64,000 nucleotides of DNA from Vibrio cortegadensis (GTDB lineage Bacteria > Pseudomonadota > Gammaproteobacteria > Enterobacterales > Vibrionaceae). This document shows positions 8,821 through 17,320 of this stretch, in pieces (the first letter of the stretch is position 1; each line of letters opens with the position of its first letter). The position numbers and the translations under genes are program-made. The DNA is taken from contig NZ_AP025473.1 of NCBI RefSeq assembly GCF_024347395.1, positions 620,001-684,000 of the forward strand, in the 5' to 3' direction. The notes beneath the pieces were generated by a model, which did no database searches, had not been told where the DNA came from, and saw nothing but the letters and a program-made list of their open reading frames with translations.

Positions 8821-9609
8821 TCAGGTCGTGCTTGTCGATTTCAGGTGTAAGGTGTTCATAAACAGTCTTGGGTCGGCAATATTGCTCAGGATTGCTGGAG
8901 TTGGCAAGCAATCATCATCAACGTAGTCGACATAGTCTGCCGCCGAATCAAAGATTAAAATATCCAATGCCAATCGATCTAACCCGTATCGACCTCGGTG
9001 GATCATATCCGCTGAAAATACCAGCAAGTCTCCTGCGGCTAACGGTATCGGCTTACCGCTAGAGATGCTGTCGCTGCTCACTTTACCATTCACTTCTTGG
9101 CGAACATTGAACTCTTCTTCGTTGTCCCAGCGTTTGTGCGTACCAGGGATAAGCTCCATACCGAGTTCATCAAATAAGGGCACACGAAGGTGCAATACTT
9201 GGGTTTCCATGATGACGTTCATTTGGTCATCAATGTCGTAGTCGTACTGACAGTCACGATGCCAGAAGTCTTTTTGTTGTGGGTTCATAGGGTTGAAGAA
9301 CAGTTGAGTGTTCATAAAAGCAGGGTTGTTTGGTAGCACCGCATCGACTATGTCCATCACTTTTTTTGAGCTGATGAAGTCAAACAATACGGTTCTATCG
9401 TCGGTGGGTAAGTATTCGCTACCCGTAATTAAAGAGGAGTTAAATGCTTCTTCTTGATAGAACTCTTCGTTGTCTGCTTTCCATGCTTCATGAAATTTCA
9501 GTACAACATCTCTAAGTGATGCAATTTGAGCTTCATCGAAATAATTTCTGATAACAAAGTAACCGTGTTCATCGTAACGGTGACTTAATTGTTGGCTGTT
9601 TTCTACCAC
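8821..9609 (-). CDS. phytanoyl-CoA dioxygenase (PhyH) family Fe(II)/2-oxoglutarate oxygenase
   Basis: This is a 262-residue double-stranded beta-helix oxygenase. The iron-binding triad is visible as FWHRDCQYDYD (HxD, about residues 117-119) and a distal His in SADMIHRGRYG near 203, with an Arg following that would hold 2-oxoglutarate. Members hydroxylate small molecules such as ectoine, phytanoyl-CoA or secondary metabolites; nothing here identifies the substrate. It starts at GTG 9609 with GAAGGT upstream; the nearby ATG runs into a stop after eight codons. The next gene on the same strand is an MFS transporter located upstream, so export or import of the same compound is possible. Confidence 0.85.
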   Translation of the reverse strand: MVENSQQLSHRYDEHGYFVIRNYFDEAQIASLRDVVLKFHEAWKADNEEFYQEEAFNSSLITGSEYLPTDDRTVLFDFISSKKVMDIVDAVLPNNPAFMNTQLFFNPMNPQQKDFWHRDCQYDYDIDDQMNVIMETQVLHLRVPLFDELGMELIPGTHKRWDNEEEFNVRQEVNGKVSSDSISSGKPIPLAAGDLLVFSADMIHRGRYGLDRLALDILIFDSAADYVDYVDDDCLPTPAILSNIADPRLFMNTLHLKSTSTT

Positions 9610-9807
9610 TGACTACCTTCGTTCATTTTGTACCGTGTAATAACCACAGATTTCTTGGGCGCATAATGCCAGACTGCCGTCGTTCAACCAAGTCACTAAT
9701 GGGATAATTAATAGATGTAGTGGAGTAATAAGAATATGTGTTTATTAGTTCTATGCGTTTTCCGGTTTATATCTTTCAGTGTCAAAGATGCTCGCCTTAA
9801 ATTCGGA

Positions 9808-11157
9808 TTAGTTATCGCTAGATTCTTGAAATATCGGTTCTTTCTTGTTTTTGAAATAGAACAGAGTGCTGATCGAAACAAACAAAAAGGTGAAGTAGTA
9901 GAAGAACGAAGACAGTGAAGCTAAGAAATCAAGGTTTTGTTCCATCTCTTGTTCGGTGTAGTTCTGAGACAGCAATTTGTAGTAGTAGGCGTACAAAATA
10001 CCTATAGAACCGTATCCAAGATTAAACATTAACCCTTTGAAGCTTAGAACGGTTGCTCTGTTGTTTGACTCGGTCTTTTTATTAAGATGGTAACTAATAA
10101 AAATGTTCATTGTCATGATGATAAAAATTAGCACTAATGCAGGTATTACCCCGTAAATCGACCACCCTAAACTTATGCAATAATAGGTTACCATCGTTGC
10201 TAAACCCATGACAAAGATAAACGTTTTTGGGTCCATCCGCTCAGCTAACTTACGGCTTTGTCCTGCTAGTACTATTTGTAGCACACTGATCCCCGCTCCA
10301 ATAAGACCGAAATAGATAATGGGTATATCAATGGCGCGATAGTATTGGCTGTTCATGGTTAAAAACATCCGCGATGTGTGTTCGAATAAACTGTAGTAGA
10401 GCAATATGAACAGCACATACGGTGTGGAAAGTACCCATTTCCCCGTATTTAGCGTTAATTTAAGGCTGGCGATGGTGGTCGCTAATTTGCTGTGATGTAT
10501 TGGCAGTGTTTTGTTGTCTTCTTTCATATTGATCGCAGCATAAAAGGCGAGCATTGCAACAAAGAGGGTGGCGTAAACAGGTATACGCATGATGTCTTGA
10601 GTCTTTTCTGGCTCGTTTAATCCAAGAAACGAGTAGACGGTCGCCATAAAGTTCACGTCATACATTGCTGCCCCTAATAAGGTAACAAAAATACCGACAG
10701 TCGAAGCGATGCGAATTTGGATCTGTAAGACTTGCGGCCACGCCTCCTCTTTACCTTGCTCTTTTAATGTGTCGTAAGCTAGCGCTTCATCGGCACCGCT
10801 TGCCAGCGCCATTGCTAAGCCACTTAATACTCGGTTGACTAAAAATACAATGAATACCAAGTTGGGGTTTCCAGTCGGCACAAAGGCAATCATCGCGATT
10901 TCGATAAACATGACAATCGAAGATAGAACCACGAGCTTTTTGCGCCCTAAAGTATCGGCAAATGCCCCTGATGGCACCTCAGCAAGTACGATGGTGGCAG
11001 CCCAAACTACATTAAGCATCGCAAATTGAGATAGGGTTAGCCCGTAATCTAAATAGAGTAAGGTGAATACAGGATAGTAAAAACGCGCAAAGTAGCTGCA
11101 TCGAAACATGAGGAAGTAGCGGACATTGCCGATTTGAAGGACTTCTTTGACCGTCAT
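9808..11157 (-). CDS. MFS transporter
   Basis: This is a major-facilitator permease with about 12 predicted helices. The MFS loop motif appears as GAFADTLGRKKLV after helix 2. ATG 11157 (MTVKEVLQ) is preferred because the hydrophobic region starts soon after and a GGA lies upstream; the frame is open to a GTG at 11238, but that has its ribosome site directly abutting. A proximal position to the PhyH gene on the same strand (about 200 bases apart) suggests possible co-function. The substrate cannot be told from sequence; distant relatives include sugar and drug carriers. Confidence 0.85.
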   Translation of the reverse strand: MTVKEVLQIGNVRYFLMFRCSYFARFYYPVFTLLYLDYGLTLSQFAMLNVVWAATIVLAEVPSGAFADTLGRKKLVVLSSIVMFIEIAMIAFVPTGNPNLVFIVFLVNRVLSGLAMALASGADEALAYDTLKEQGKEEAWPQVLQIQIRIASTVGIFVTLLGAAMYDVNFMATVYSFLGLNEPEKTQDIMRIPVYATLFVAMLAFYAAINMKEDNKTLPIHHSKLATTIASLKLTLNTGKWVLSTPYVLFILLYYSLFEHTSRMFLTMNSQYYRAIDIPIIYFGLIGAGISVLQIVLAGQSRKLAERMDPKTFIFVMGLATMVTYYCISLGWSIYGVIPALVLIFIIMTMNIFISYHLNKKTESNNRATVLSFKGLMFNLGYGSIGILYAYYYKLLSQNYTEQEMEQNLDFLASLSSFFYYFTFLFVSISTLFYFKNKKEPIFQESSDN

Positions 11158-11310
11158 GAAATGTCCATTTTTTAATAATATAATGTTAGGTATATACCCT
11201 TTTAGCCTTGAAGGTAAAGGTTTACCCTCACAAATCACCTCTCATAAACCCGTTCGACATTAACTTGGCTTATATATCGATGTTTTCCTGTTATTTATGT
11301 GACATAGAAA

Positions 11311-11341
11311 GAAGCCCAAAGAGTTAAGTCTTTGGGCTTTT
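11311..11341. terminator. rho-independent terminator
   Basis: AAGCCCAAAGA pairs perfectly with TCTTTGGGCTT around a six-base loop, with T runs on both strands. It lies 28 bases beyond the end of the hydrolase gene (minus strand). Confidence 0.85.
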
Positions 11342-11369
11342 GCTAGCTAGCGTTATACGTGTGAATTAA

Positions 11370-12557
11370 TTACATGTATTTGTCAAAGAAGCTAATGATA
11401 GCTTGCTCTGCTTCTGGGCCATCAGGGCAGTGTCCAGAGTTACCGTAGTATGCCACTTCGCCTTTTGTTGAAAGCCCCGCAGTATATTTCATTTCTTCTG
11501 GCGGGTTGACCATGTCATCTTTGGTGTTGATTGCCAATACAGGAACATCTGTTTCATTGGTTTTGAAGCCTTTCGTCTTAAGAGCTAGCGGAATCGTCCA
11601 TTCGCCATAAGAGTCAAGATTGCTGACATCTTTAACTCCAACTCGGTAACCGTAAGACATCGATGACATTAATGGAGCATGGTGGAATACTTGTGTATCA
11701 GTAAGAACGTCCGTTACCACTGCACAACGTGCCACGCCTGCTTTTAGCTCAGGTGTATTAAGAATGAATGTCAGTAGTGGAACACCGCCACCAGATGAAC
11801 TTAGAGCACCAACATTACTGCTGTCTAGCTTTGAGTTTGATTTCACATAGGCTAGAGCGGCTTGGTGAGCTTGATCTTCTTTACCAAGTTCAATAATGAT
11901 GTTGTTATTTAAACCGCCACCAGGAATATCAAAAGTTAGAACAGCAAAGCCTTGTTTTAGCAAGCCGTCAATTGATTCGCGATGTTCTGTTAGGATTTTA
12001 TCCACGCCACCAGTGTAAAGAATGACGCCAGGTTTTTTCGCACCCTTTGGAACATGTAAAAGACCTGTGATAGTACCACCGTCAGCAAGTGGCATTTCTA
12101 CACGCTCGATATCAATAGTTTTACTCAATGACTCTGCTTTAAGGTACATTTCTAGAGAGCGTTCAATTGCGTTATGCTCGTGGTCAGTTAGATGGTTTGG
12201 GTATGATGCAATCAAATACATCATTGATGCTTTGCGGTATGAGTCATAGTCGCTTGCTGATTTTGCAAAAACGTCTGCTGCTTGAGTGAACTCATAAGTC
12301 CAGTGACCAGCTTCGTTGGTGTTTTTAAAATCGCGCAGTGTTTCACCAGAGTCGATTTTATCGAGAATGCTCCGAATTTCTTGCTCAGGTACGATTGTGT
12401 TCCAATTATCCATTCTTAGCTCGCGGAACCACTTAGACTGATCTGCCTCTAGTGATTGTTCACCACGGAATTTTTCATGTGCGTCGATGTTGTTTGCTGT
12501 TGCACCAAATGAGGTTAGGCCAAGTAATACACTTAGGGATATCATTTTTTTATTCAT
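11370..12557 (-). CDS. secreted alpha/beta hydrolase (FrsA/DUF1100-like esterase)
   Basis: This is a 395-residue alpha/beta hydrolase with an N-terminal signal peptide (cleavage near ATA/NN, residue ~22), an all-alpha cap (about 30-150) and a C-terminal catalytic domain. The oxyanion region GGVDKILTE and the strand TFDIPGGG are visible. The nucleophile elbow reads ALSSSGGGVP instead of the usual GxSxG. The acid is probably in AINTKDDMVNP and the base in NSGHCPDGPEAE. It resembles FrsA-type esterases and periplasmic peptidase-like hydrolases. The gene is a single unit with its own terminator. The substrate is unknown. Confidence 0.8.
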   Translation of the reverse strand: MNKKMISLSVLLGLTSFGATANNIDAHEKFRGEQSLEADQSKWFRELRMDNWNTIVPEQEIRSILDKIDSGETLRDFKNTNEAGHWTYEFTQAADVFAKSASDYDSYRKASMMYLIASYPNHLTDHEHNAIERSLEMYLKAESLSKTIDIERVEMPLADGGTITGLLHVPKGAKKPGVILYTGGVDKILTEHRESIDGLLKQGFAVLTFDIPGGGLNNNIIIELGKEDQAHQAALAYVKSNSKLDSSNVGALSSSGGGVPLLTFILNTPELKAGVARCAVVTDVLTDTQVFHHAPLMSSMSYGYRVGVKDVSNLDSYGEWTIPLALKTKGFKTNETDVPVLAINTKDDMVNPPEEMKYTAGLSTKGEVAYYGNSGHCPDGPEAEQAIISFFDKYM

Positions 12558-12771
12558 ACAATACTCTTCTCATGAAAACAGATAAATTCAGTACAAATAG
12601 AGTATTTCCATCGATGTCGAAAAAATGTCGAGCCACGTCAATGTAAGTGCGGCAAGATATAAGTGAGATCTATATGTTGCACTTGCTTTTCTTTTTTGTG
12701 GTCCATTTCATAGAATGCGTAAGTGATGGTAAGTACCCTTGGTAGCTTAATTTTTATACATCAGGTTACTT

Positions 12772-13026
12772 ATGAAGTCCTCATCACGTAGCAAATCCAT
12801 TGCGATTGTTTCCGCTGTCATTTTTGTTCTTGGGCTACTTTCACTCAATGTTAACCAATTAGGTTTAGCCCCTATTTTTGTCATTGTGATTGCCTTTTTT
12901 ACGATGTTAGTCCACGGCTTTCTTCATTTTAGTGGCCGCAATAACGGCGATGCATTTGAGGCGTATCAAGACTCGCAGAAAACCAAAGCAGAAACTCTTG
13001 AGAGTAGCTTCAATAATCGAAAGTAA
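12772..13026 (+). CDS. small two-helix membrane protein
   Basis: This 84-residue protein has a basic start, two hydrophobic helices (about 9-27 and 31-52) and a polar, charged tail. I recognise no family. It lies 16 bases before the RDD-family gene on the same strand and is probably its operon partner. A weak AGGT site precedes the ATG. Confidence 0.6.
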   Translation: MKSSSRSKSIAIVSAVIFVLGLLSLNVNQLGLAPIFVIVIAFFTMLVHGFLHFSGRNNGDAFEAYQDSQKTKAETLESSFNNRK

Positions 13027-13042
13027 AAGTTAAGCTGAGATC

Positions 13043-13543
13043 ATGGACAGATATTCGAATTTTTGGCGAAGAACATTTGCATTTTTTATCGATGGGCTTG
13101 TACTTCTACCGTTTGAATGGATTGGTGATTACATTCTCTCGTCAGGCGCTAATCCATTTGGGGTTCTATTTTGGGGGATATTTTATTCGACTCTTGGGGT
13201 CGCTTATTACGTCATACTGCACGCACTATTTGGACAAACGGTTGGGAAGTGGATTTTGAAAATAAAAGTTCTCGATCTCTCAGAGGAGAGAATATTAACT
13301 TTTCGACAATCACTGATGAGAGATATTGCACCTCTAATAATGTTGCCATTCTCTTTTTATTTTTATACTCAAATAGCCTTTAACGGGCAAAGCCCAGAGA
13401 GCCTAGGAACTCAACCATTACCACACTTCATTGGTCTTGTAACACTTACGTGGGGGGCTATAGAAATACTATCGATGCTTTCCAACGCAAAACAACGCGC
13501 TATTCATGATTTTATAGCGAGATCTGTGATCGTAAAAGTGTAG
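13043..13543 (+). CDS. RDD family membrane protein
   Basis: This is a 166-residue RDD protein. The family's first helix carries FWRRTFAFFIDGLVLLP (Arg-Arg then Asp, about residues 8-24), the central motif GQTVGKWILKIKVLD follows at about 65-79, and the conserved C-terminal QRAIHDFIARSVIV (Arg, His-Asp) is present. Some RDD proteins act in ion transport under salt or alkaline stress, but the role of most is unknown. It follows the small membrane gene by 16 bases. Confidence 0.85.
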   Translation: MDRYSNFWRRTFAFFIDGLVLLPFEWIGDYILSSGANPFGVLFWGIFYSTLGVAYYVILHALFGQTVGKWILKIKVLDLSEERILTFRQSLMRDIAPLIMLPFSFYFYTQIAFNGQSPESLGTQPLPHFIGLVTLTWGAIEILSMLSNAKQRAIHDFIARSVIVKV

Positions 13544-13718
13544 TAAGTCTTTCTGTATCAATCGTAAACAGCTATTGGTTGTGAGCAAATTTAGTGACTG
13601 CGGCAAAGCTTAAAGCGATGGTATTGGTGTGAAAGGCTAATGGTGTATTAGAAATTTACGATCAGATCATTTGGGTAAACAAAAGCAGACCCTTTACGGG
13701 ATATGAAAGGAATAAATT

Positions 13719-14084
13719 ATGCTTGAGAGAGTGGAAGACGTCATTGCTAAGAATGATATTGATTATGAAATAGTTGGAAGTGCTATCAACCTAAAGCTGG
13801 GTCGAGCTGGTGGGAAGGTGACGATCAAGTATGACTACGCAACTAATTCATACCATTACAACTGCAATGAATATATGTTGGGTTTATCTAGCCTTATATT
13901 TTTTGTGATGTCATTTAATACCATGTACCACCCAGAGCAACAAACATGGTCAGGTTATGTTGCTGGAATGATGTTTTCGGTAGCTATATTTAATTTAGTT
14001 AATATTGTACTGGCTCATATTCAGATTTTGGATCTAAAAGCTCAACTAAGAGAGGTTGGTGTCTATCTGAAGTCAGCCTTCTGA
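13719..14084 (+). CDS. uncharacterised membrane protein with soluble N-terminal domain
   Basis: This 121-residue protein has a polar first ~45 residues with alternating beta-like sequence, two hydrophobic helices (about 48-64 and 76-98) and a charged amphipathic tail. I recognise no family. It has a clear ribosome site (AAAGGAATAAATT before the ATG), so it is probably a real gene. It stands alone downstream of the RDD gene in the variable region. Confidence 0.55.
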   Translation: MLERVEDVIAKNDIDYEIVGSAINLKLGRAGGKVTIKYDYATNSYHYNCNEYMLGLSSLIFFVMSFNTMYHPEQQTWSGYVAGMMFSVAIFNLVNIVLAHIQILDLKAQLREVGVYLKSAF

Positions 14085-14523
14085 TCTGTTTTGATGAGAT
14101 CAAATGCTTGTCCAAATAGATAGTGCAGGTTTAGTAAAATATTCAGGTTGTGGGCGTATAAACTGACACCAGAAGAGGACGTGGCGTTCTGGACTGAAAG
14201 TGTATGTGGAATAGTAAACAATCAGTAAGGCGCTCGGTCCTGTGTGAGGCTGCTCAGTCTTTATTTTCGGTTGTAAACTAACTTACTTCCCCAATCTTAG
14301 GGCTAACAAACTTATATGTTGATAATTTTTTGATGTCAGGTGTGATTGCATGGAGTGATCTGGCCCTAGAATGATCAGTTGCCTTGCAGAAACACTTTAA
14401 CAGAGTTGTCCTAAATCAAATAACCTGACAAGTCGTGGTCTAAAGTATTGATTATTAAGGTTAAAGTGTGATATCTTTTCTGTCCAATCGTCAGGGGTGC
14501 TACACATCAATTAGGCTAATTAA
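14085..14523. other. 438-bp gap without recognised gene
   Basis: I find no gene or clear RNA here. A short plus-strand stretch with LTPEEDVAFWTE (about 14165-14222) is open on both sides for about 34 codons but matches nothing I know. The end next to 14524 must hold the promoter for the following operon. Confidence 0.4.
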
Positions 14524-15015
14524 ATGCATAACAAAACTACTATTGCCTCAAAAATTTGGCAAGGAACTAAGCTGTTTTTTAAATGGCTTTGGCTCATTAC
14601 AATGTTCATATTTGGGGGCATTGTTTTTCTAGGTATTCCATTCGCTGTATTCGAGTACTCATTTTCGCTCTTCGAACTGGATCTGATAGAAACCGTGATG
14701 ATCATTTTCATCGGGGTATTCTGCTATTACTACATCAAACTGTGCAAGAGAAATTCAGCCACTCTGGGTCGAAAAATCATGACTCCCTTTGTTCACCAAG
14801 GCCATATGCTTCTGCTTTCGTCCTCAATATTCTTGGCTTCAATATTTGCCTTTAACTTGGATATAGAACTCAGTATTACTATACCGATAATTGAAATTAT
14901 GGGTTGGTTTTTATTCTCGGGAACACTTTTGTATAGTTATTACAGAATAAACGCAATTGGCGGTCAATCGGAGAGCTTAATTGAGGAACCAACCATGGAT
15001 GGAGTAACAGAATGA
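14524..15015 (+). CDS. uncharacterised four-helix membrane protein
   Basis: This 163-residue protein has four hydrophobic segments (about 18-42, 48-70, 98-114 and 120-142) and a short acidic tail. No family is recognised. Its TGA overlaps the ATG of the next gene (ATGA at 15012-15015), so the two are translationally coupled. It opens the string of genes that leads into the viperin operon; whether it shares a promoter with it is unknown. Confidence 0.6.
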   Translation: MHNKTTIASKIWQGTKLFFKWLWLITMFIFGGIVFLGIPFAVFEYSFSLFELDLIETVMIIFIGVFCYYYIKLCKRNSATLGRKIMTPFVHQGHMLLLSSSIFLASIFAFNLDIELSITIPIIEIMGWFLFSGTLLYSYYRINAIGGQSESLIEEPTMDGVTE

Positions 15016-15359
15016 GACCGATCCAATACTTAGCTTGCTTTATAATTTTGTTTACTCCCTATAGTCATGCTCTTATCAATTCAGACTCAGAGCCAGGAAG
15101 CGCAGAGTTTTTGATCTCAGCCTGTCAAGAATATACCGAGCTATATAATAAAAAAAATGACCCTCGATTTGGTGCATTTGTATCCACTTCAAAAGAGGAG
15201 AGTTTTCGCGCGGGCTATTGCCTAGGTGCGATCATGAATACAAATAACAGGTGTTTTTATACTCATTCGATTTTTAAAACAGCGCAAGCCATTGCGACCG
15301 TGGGGAGCTTTCGAGGCTACTCTGAATCGGATGTAATAGAAAAAGCCACATGCTACTAA
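15012..15359 (+). CDS. small secreted protein, possibly Rap1a/Tai immunity-like
   Basis: This 115-residue protein has a signal peptide (cleavage after SHA, residue ~20) and four cysteines in the mature part. The spacing AEFLISACQEYTELY then SFRAGYCLGAI, with more Cys near the C-terminus, recalls the Rap1a/Tai family of periplasmic type VI immunity proteins, but the likeness is weak. It overlaps the upstream membrane gene by four bases and the following gene by ten. Confidence 0.5.
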   Translation: MRPIQYLACFIILFTPYSHALINSDSEPGSAEFLISACQEYTELYNKKNDPRFGAFVSTSKEESFRAGYCLGAIMNTNNRCFYTHSIFKTAQAIATVGSFRGYSESDVIEKATCY

Positions 15360-16051
15360 AGACCACCAATGAAGCTGTAAAAGAGCTGTTTGGAGTTGAA
15401 GGAAGTGAACCACTTCGTTCCAAGGCAAACAGCTACCTGCGCAATAAGGTCATACCGCCTAAATCGGTGGTCGAAGAAGGCTTTAGCGATGCGAGTATGG
15501 GGAAACGTGGTAAGAAACGCCTCAACTCCAACGGGGTAAATAGCCTATTTAACGCGTTGGTATTAGATGCGTTCTTTAACGACCCCAAAATTGTCAAAGA
15601 TATGTTTGGGAATCGAGATACCCGCACGACGAATGGAATATTGTGCGAGGAGGTTTTGCTCACGGCGCAGTCTGTAGTAACCAAATCTCAATTGACAATC
15701 GAAGCGCAGCAGTTTTTGGGTCAGCTTCGAGATACTTCATTCGATTTACAAGAACGGCGCTTGGTGTGTCCATTTGGCTCTCAGCGCCTACCACAAATGG
15801 ACATGACGCTTCAAAATACAGGGTTGCTCTACCACATGCTTAGGTCACACCGGCTTTCGCTGTCTTGGAAGGATAACATTTTATTGAGTTGGTTAGAGCA
15901 AGACCTATCAACGACCGCTGAACTGGTGGAACAAGTAGATCCTTCTCTATTTGAAGACGATTCAATGCTAAAAGCGATCGTTCACAAGGTTCGAGCGGAG
16001 TACAAAGAAGCAAAAATTTTCCAATCACTATTAAATAGTCTTCCGGAATAA
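15350..16051 (+). CDS. uncharacterised soluble protein just upstream of the viperin operon
   Basis: This 233-residue protein has no signal peptide or membrane helices. It has a mixed alpha-rich composition, with a basic GKRGKKR patch near 51 and several Leu-rich segments. I do not recognise it. The frame starts at ATG 15350, overlapping the preceding gene by ten bases; a later start is possible. It ends 62 bases before the viperin start, with two palindromes between. It could be a further component of the viperin unit or the last gene of the membrane-protein operon. Confidence 0.55.
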   Translation: MLLKTTNEAVKELFGVEGSEPLRSKANSYLRNKVIPPKSVVEEGFSDASMGKRGKKRLNSNGVNSLFNALVLDAFFNDPKIVKDMFGNRDTRTTNGILCEEVLLTAQSVVTKSQLTIEAQQFLGQLRDTSFDLQERRLVCPFGSQRLPQMDMTLQNTGLLYHMLRSHRLSLSWKDNILLSWLEQDLSTTAELVEQVDPSLFEDDSMLKAIVHKVRAEYKEAKIFQSLLNSLPE

Positions 16052-16078
16052 AAAAAGCTTTTTTGTGCACTGCACAAA
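16051..16078. promoter_or_regulatory. palindromes ahead of viperin gene (possible operator)
   Basis: Two perfect palindromes run into each other: AAAAAAGCTTTTTT (16051-16064) and TTTGTGCA-C-TGCACAAA (16062-16078, 17 bp). The second has the form of a dimeric repressor site. The first may also act as a weak terminator for the upstream gene. Function is inferred from symmetry only. Confidence 0.45.
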
Positions 16079-16081
16079 CTG

Positions 16082-16112
16082 ACACTACTCCTGAACCCAA
16101 AAGGAGTAGTGT
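16082..16112 (+). promoter_or_regulatory. hairpin sequestering the viperin ribosome binding site
   Basis: ACACTACTCC (16082-16091) pairs perfectly with GGAGTAGTGT (16103-16112), leaving an 11-base loop. The second arm contains the GGAG of the Shine-Dalgarno sequence, and the ATG follows at 16114. If folded, the hairpin would hide the ribosome site and silence translation until it is opened. Confidence 0.6.
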
Positions 16113-16113
16113 T

Positions 16114-16980
16114 ATGAAACCAGTTAATCAATTAGTAATTAATTACCACATCACCGAGAAATGTAACTACGACTGCCACTATTGTTATGCCAAGTGGGAG
16201 AAAATTAACGAGTTGCATTATGACCTCAATAATATGAAGCGGGTCTTAGACAAGCTCGCTGCTTACTTCTTTTCACCAAATCCGACTCAAACAAAGCTTA
16301 AGTATCAAAGCGTACGGCTCAACTTTGCAGGTGGAGAACCGTTATTACTTAAACAACGATTTTTTGATGCTTTAGATTATGCTATCGAGCTTGGCTTCGA
16401 CGTTTCCCTAATTACTAACGGTCACTTGATCTCGGATGAGTTCATCACCGAGCATGTTCACAAACTTCAGTTGTTAGGCATTAGTTACGATTCTGAAGAT
16501 TACAACAGACAACGCAACATTGGCCGAAGTACACGTTCAGGTAAAACCCTGACCTCCAAACGTCTAAAGTCAATTTTTCAACAAATCAAGCTGCTCTCCC
16601 CAAGCACTGAGCTCAAGATTAATACTGTAGTCAATCAATACAATACTGAAGAGAACCTCTCAAAGTTAATCGCTGAACTTAAGCCAAATAAATGGAAGGT
16701 TCTTCGCGTACTGCCCGTATTCGAGAAAATCGAGACTATTAGCGACCAACAGTTTTCTCGCTTTGTAGAGCGTCATCAGTCGGTTGCGCAGTATATGTCT
16801 GTTGAGAACAACGACTCAATGACAAATTCTTACCTAATGCTCGGTCCGGATGGATTTTTTTTCCAAAATGGGAATGAAGACCAAGGCTATTTTAAGAGCC
16901 GATCTTTGCTTACAACACCGGTCGAGATTGCTCTTGCAGAAACGGGTTTCGATGCCGAAAAATTTGCTTTGCGTTACTAG
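16114..16980 (+). CDS. prokaryotic viperin (pVip), radical-SAM antiviral nucleotide synthase
   Basis: This is a 288-residue radical SAM enzyme of the viperin family, which turns CTP, GTP or UTP into 3'-deoxy-3',4'-didehydro chain terminators that poison viral polymerases. The [4Fe-4S] motif CNYDCHYC (C17, C21, C24) is preceded by NYHITEK, as in viperins, and the SAM-binding GGEP is at 73-76 in LNFAGGEPLL. Further viperin-like signs are VSLITNG, LGISYDSED and a C-terminal MLGPDGFFFQNGNEDQGYF segment. Length fits pVips. ATG 16114 is chosen because AAGGAG at 16101-16106 precedes it; the frame is open to 16063 but without a site. A nucleotide kinase lies two genes downstream, the classic pVip arrangement. 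The product nucleotide cannot be told here. Confidence 0.88.
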   Translation: MKPVNQLVINYHITEKCNYDCHYCYAKWEKINELHYDLNNMKRVLDKLAAYFFSPNPTQTKLKYQSVRLNFAGGEPLLLKQRFFDALDYAIELGFDVSLITNGHLISDEFITEHVHKLQLLGISYDSEDYNRQRNIGRSTRSGKTLTSKRLKSIFQQIKLLSPSTELKINTVVNQYNTEENLSKLIAELKPNKWKVLRVLPVFEKIETISDQQFSRFVERHQSVAQYMSVENNDSMTNSYLMLGPDGFFFQNGNEDQGYFKSRSLLTTPVEIALAETGFDAEKFALRY

Positions 16981-16993
16981 TGAGGCCGTCGAA

Positions 16994-17287
16994 ATGAAAC
17001 GTCACAAAGTTATTGTTCAAGACAAAGTAAGCGTTGAATTAGTAATTACAAAGGCACCAATAAACATCATTTCAAAAATTAAGGGTTTGCTCGTTAGGCT
17101 AGTAAACAACGATATCGTGAATGGAATGCGTCCCAAAGTAATTAAACGAGATAGGCGTTGGTTGAGTTACAGGGTTAATAGGAAATATCGGATTGTGGTT
17201 TTGAGAAAATCGTGCCGCGTTGGTCCTTACTATTGTTTCAATCATGCAGAGTTCGATCGCTGGGTAAATCATCACCAGCCCAAATAA
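16994..17287 (+). CDS. small RelE/ParE-like protein in the viperin operon
   Basis: This 97-residue basic protein has the layout of RelE/ParE/HigB toxins: an N-terminal helical half with several Lys/Arg, then beta strands containing RRWLSYRVNRKYRIVVLRK and a final YYCFNHAEFDRWVNHH. The start at ATG 16994 has GAGG eight bases upstream (16982-16985), and 13 bases separate it from the viperin stop. No antitoxin-like partner gene is adjacent, so it may not be a classic toxin; it may instead be a ribosome- or nucleotide-binding accessory. The larger open frame from 16850 is an overlap with the viperin gene and has no start signal. Confidence 0.6.
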   Translation: MKRHKVIVQDKVSVELVITKAPINIISKIKGLLVRLVNNDIVNGMRPKVIKRDRRWLSYRVNRKYRIVVLRKSCRVGPYYCFNHAEFDRWVNHHQPK

Positions 17288-17320
17288 AGACTAGACATAC
17301 TACAAAAAGGAAAATAGTAC

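Noticed and set aside
14165..14222. Possible gene fragment reading LTPEEDVAFWTE
   Set aside because: The open stretch is only about 34 codons with no start signal and no family likeness.
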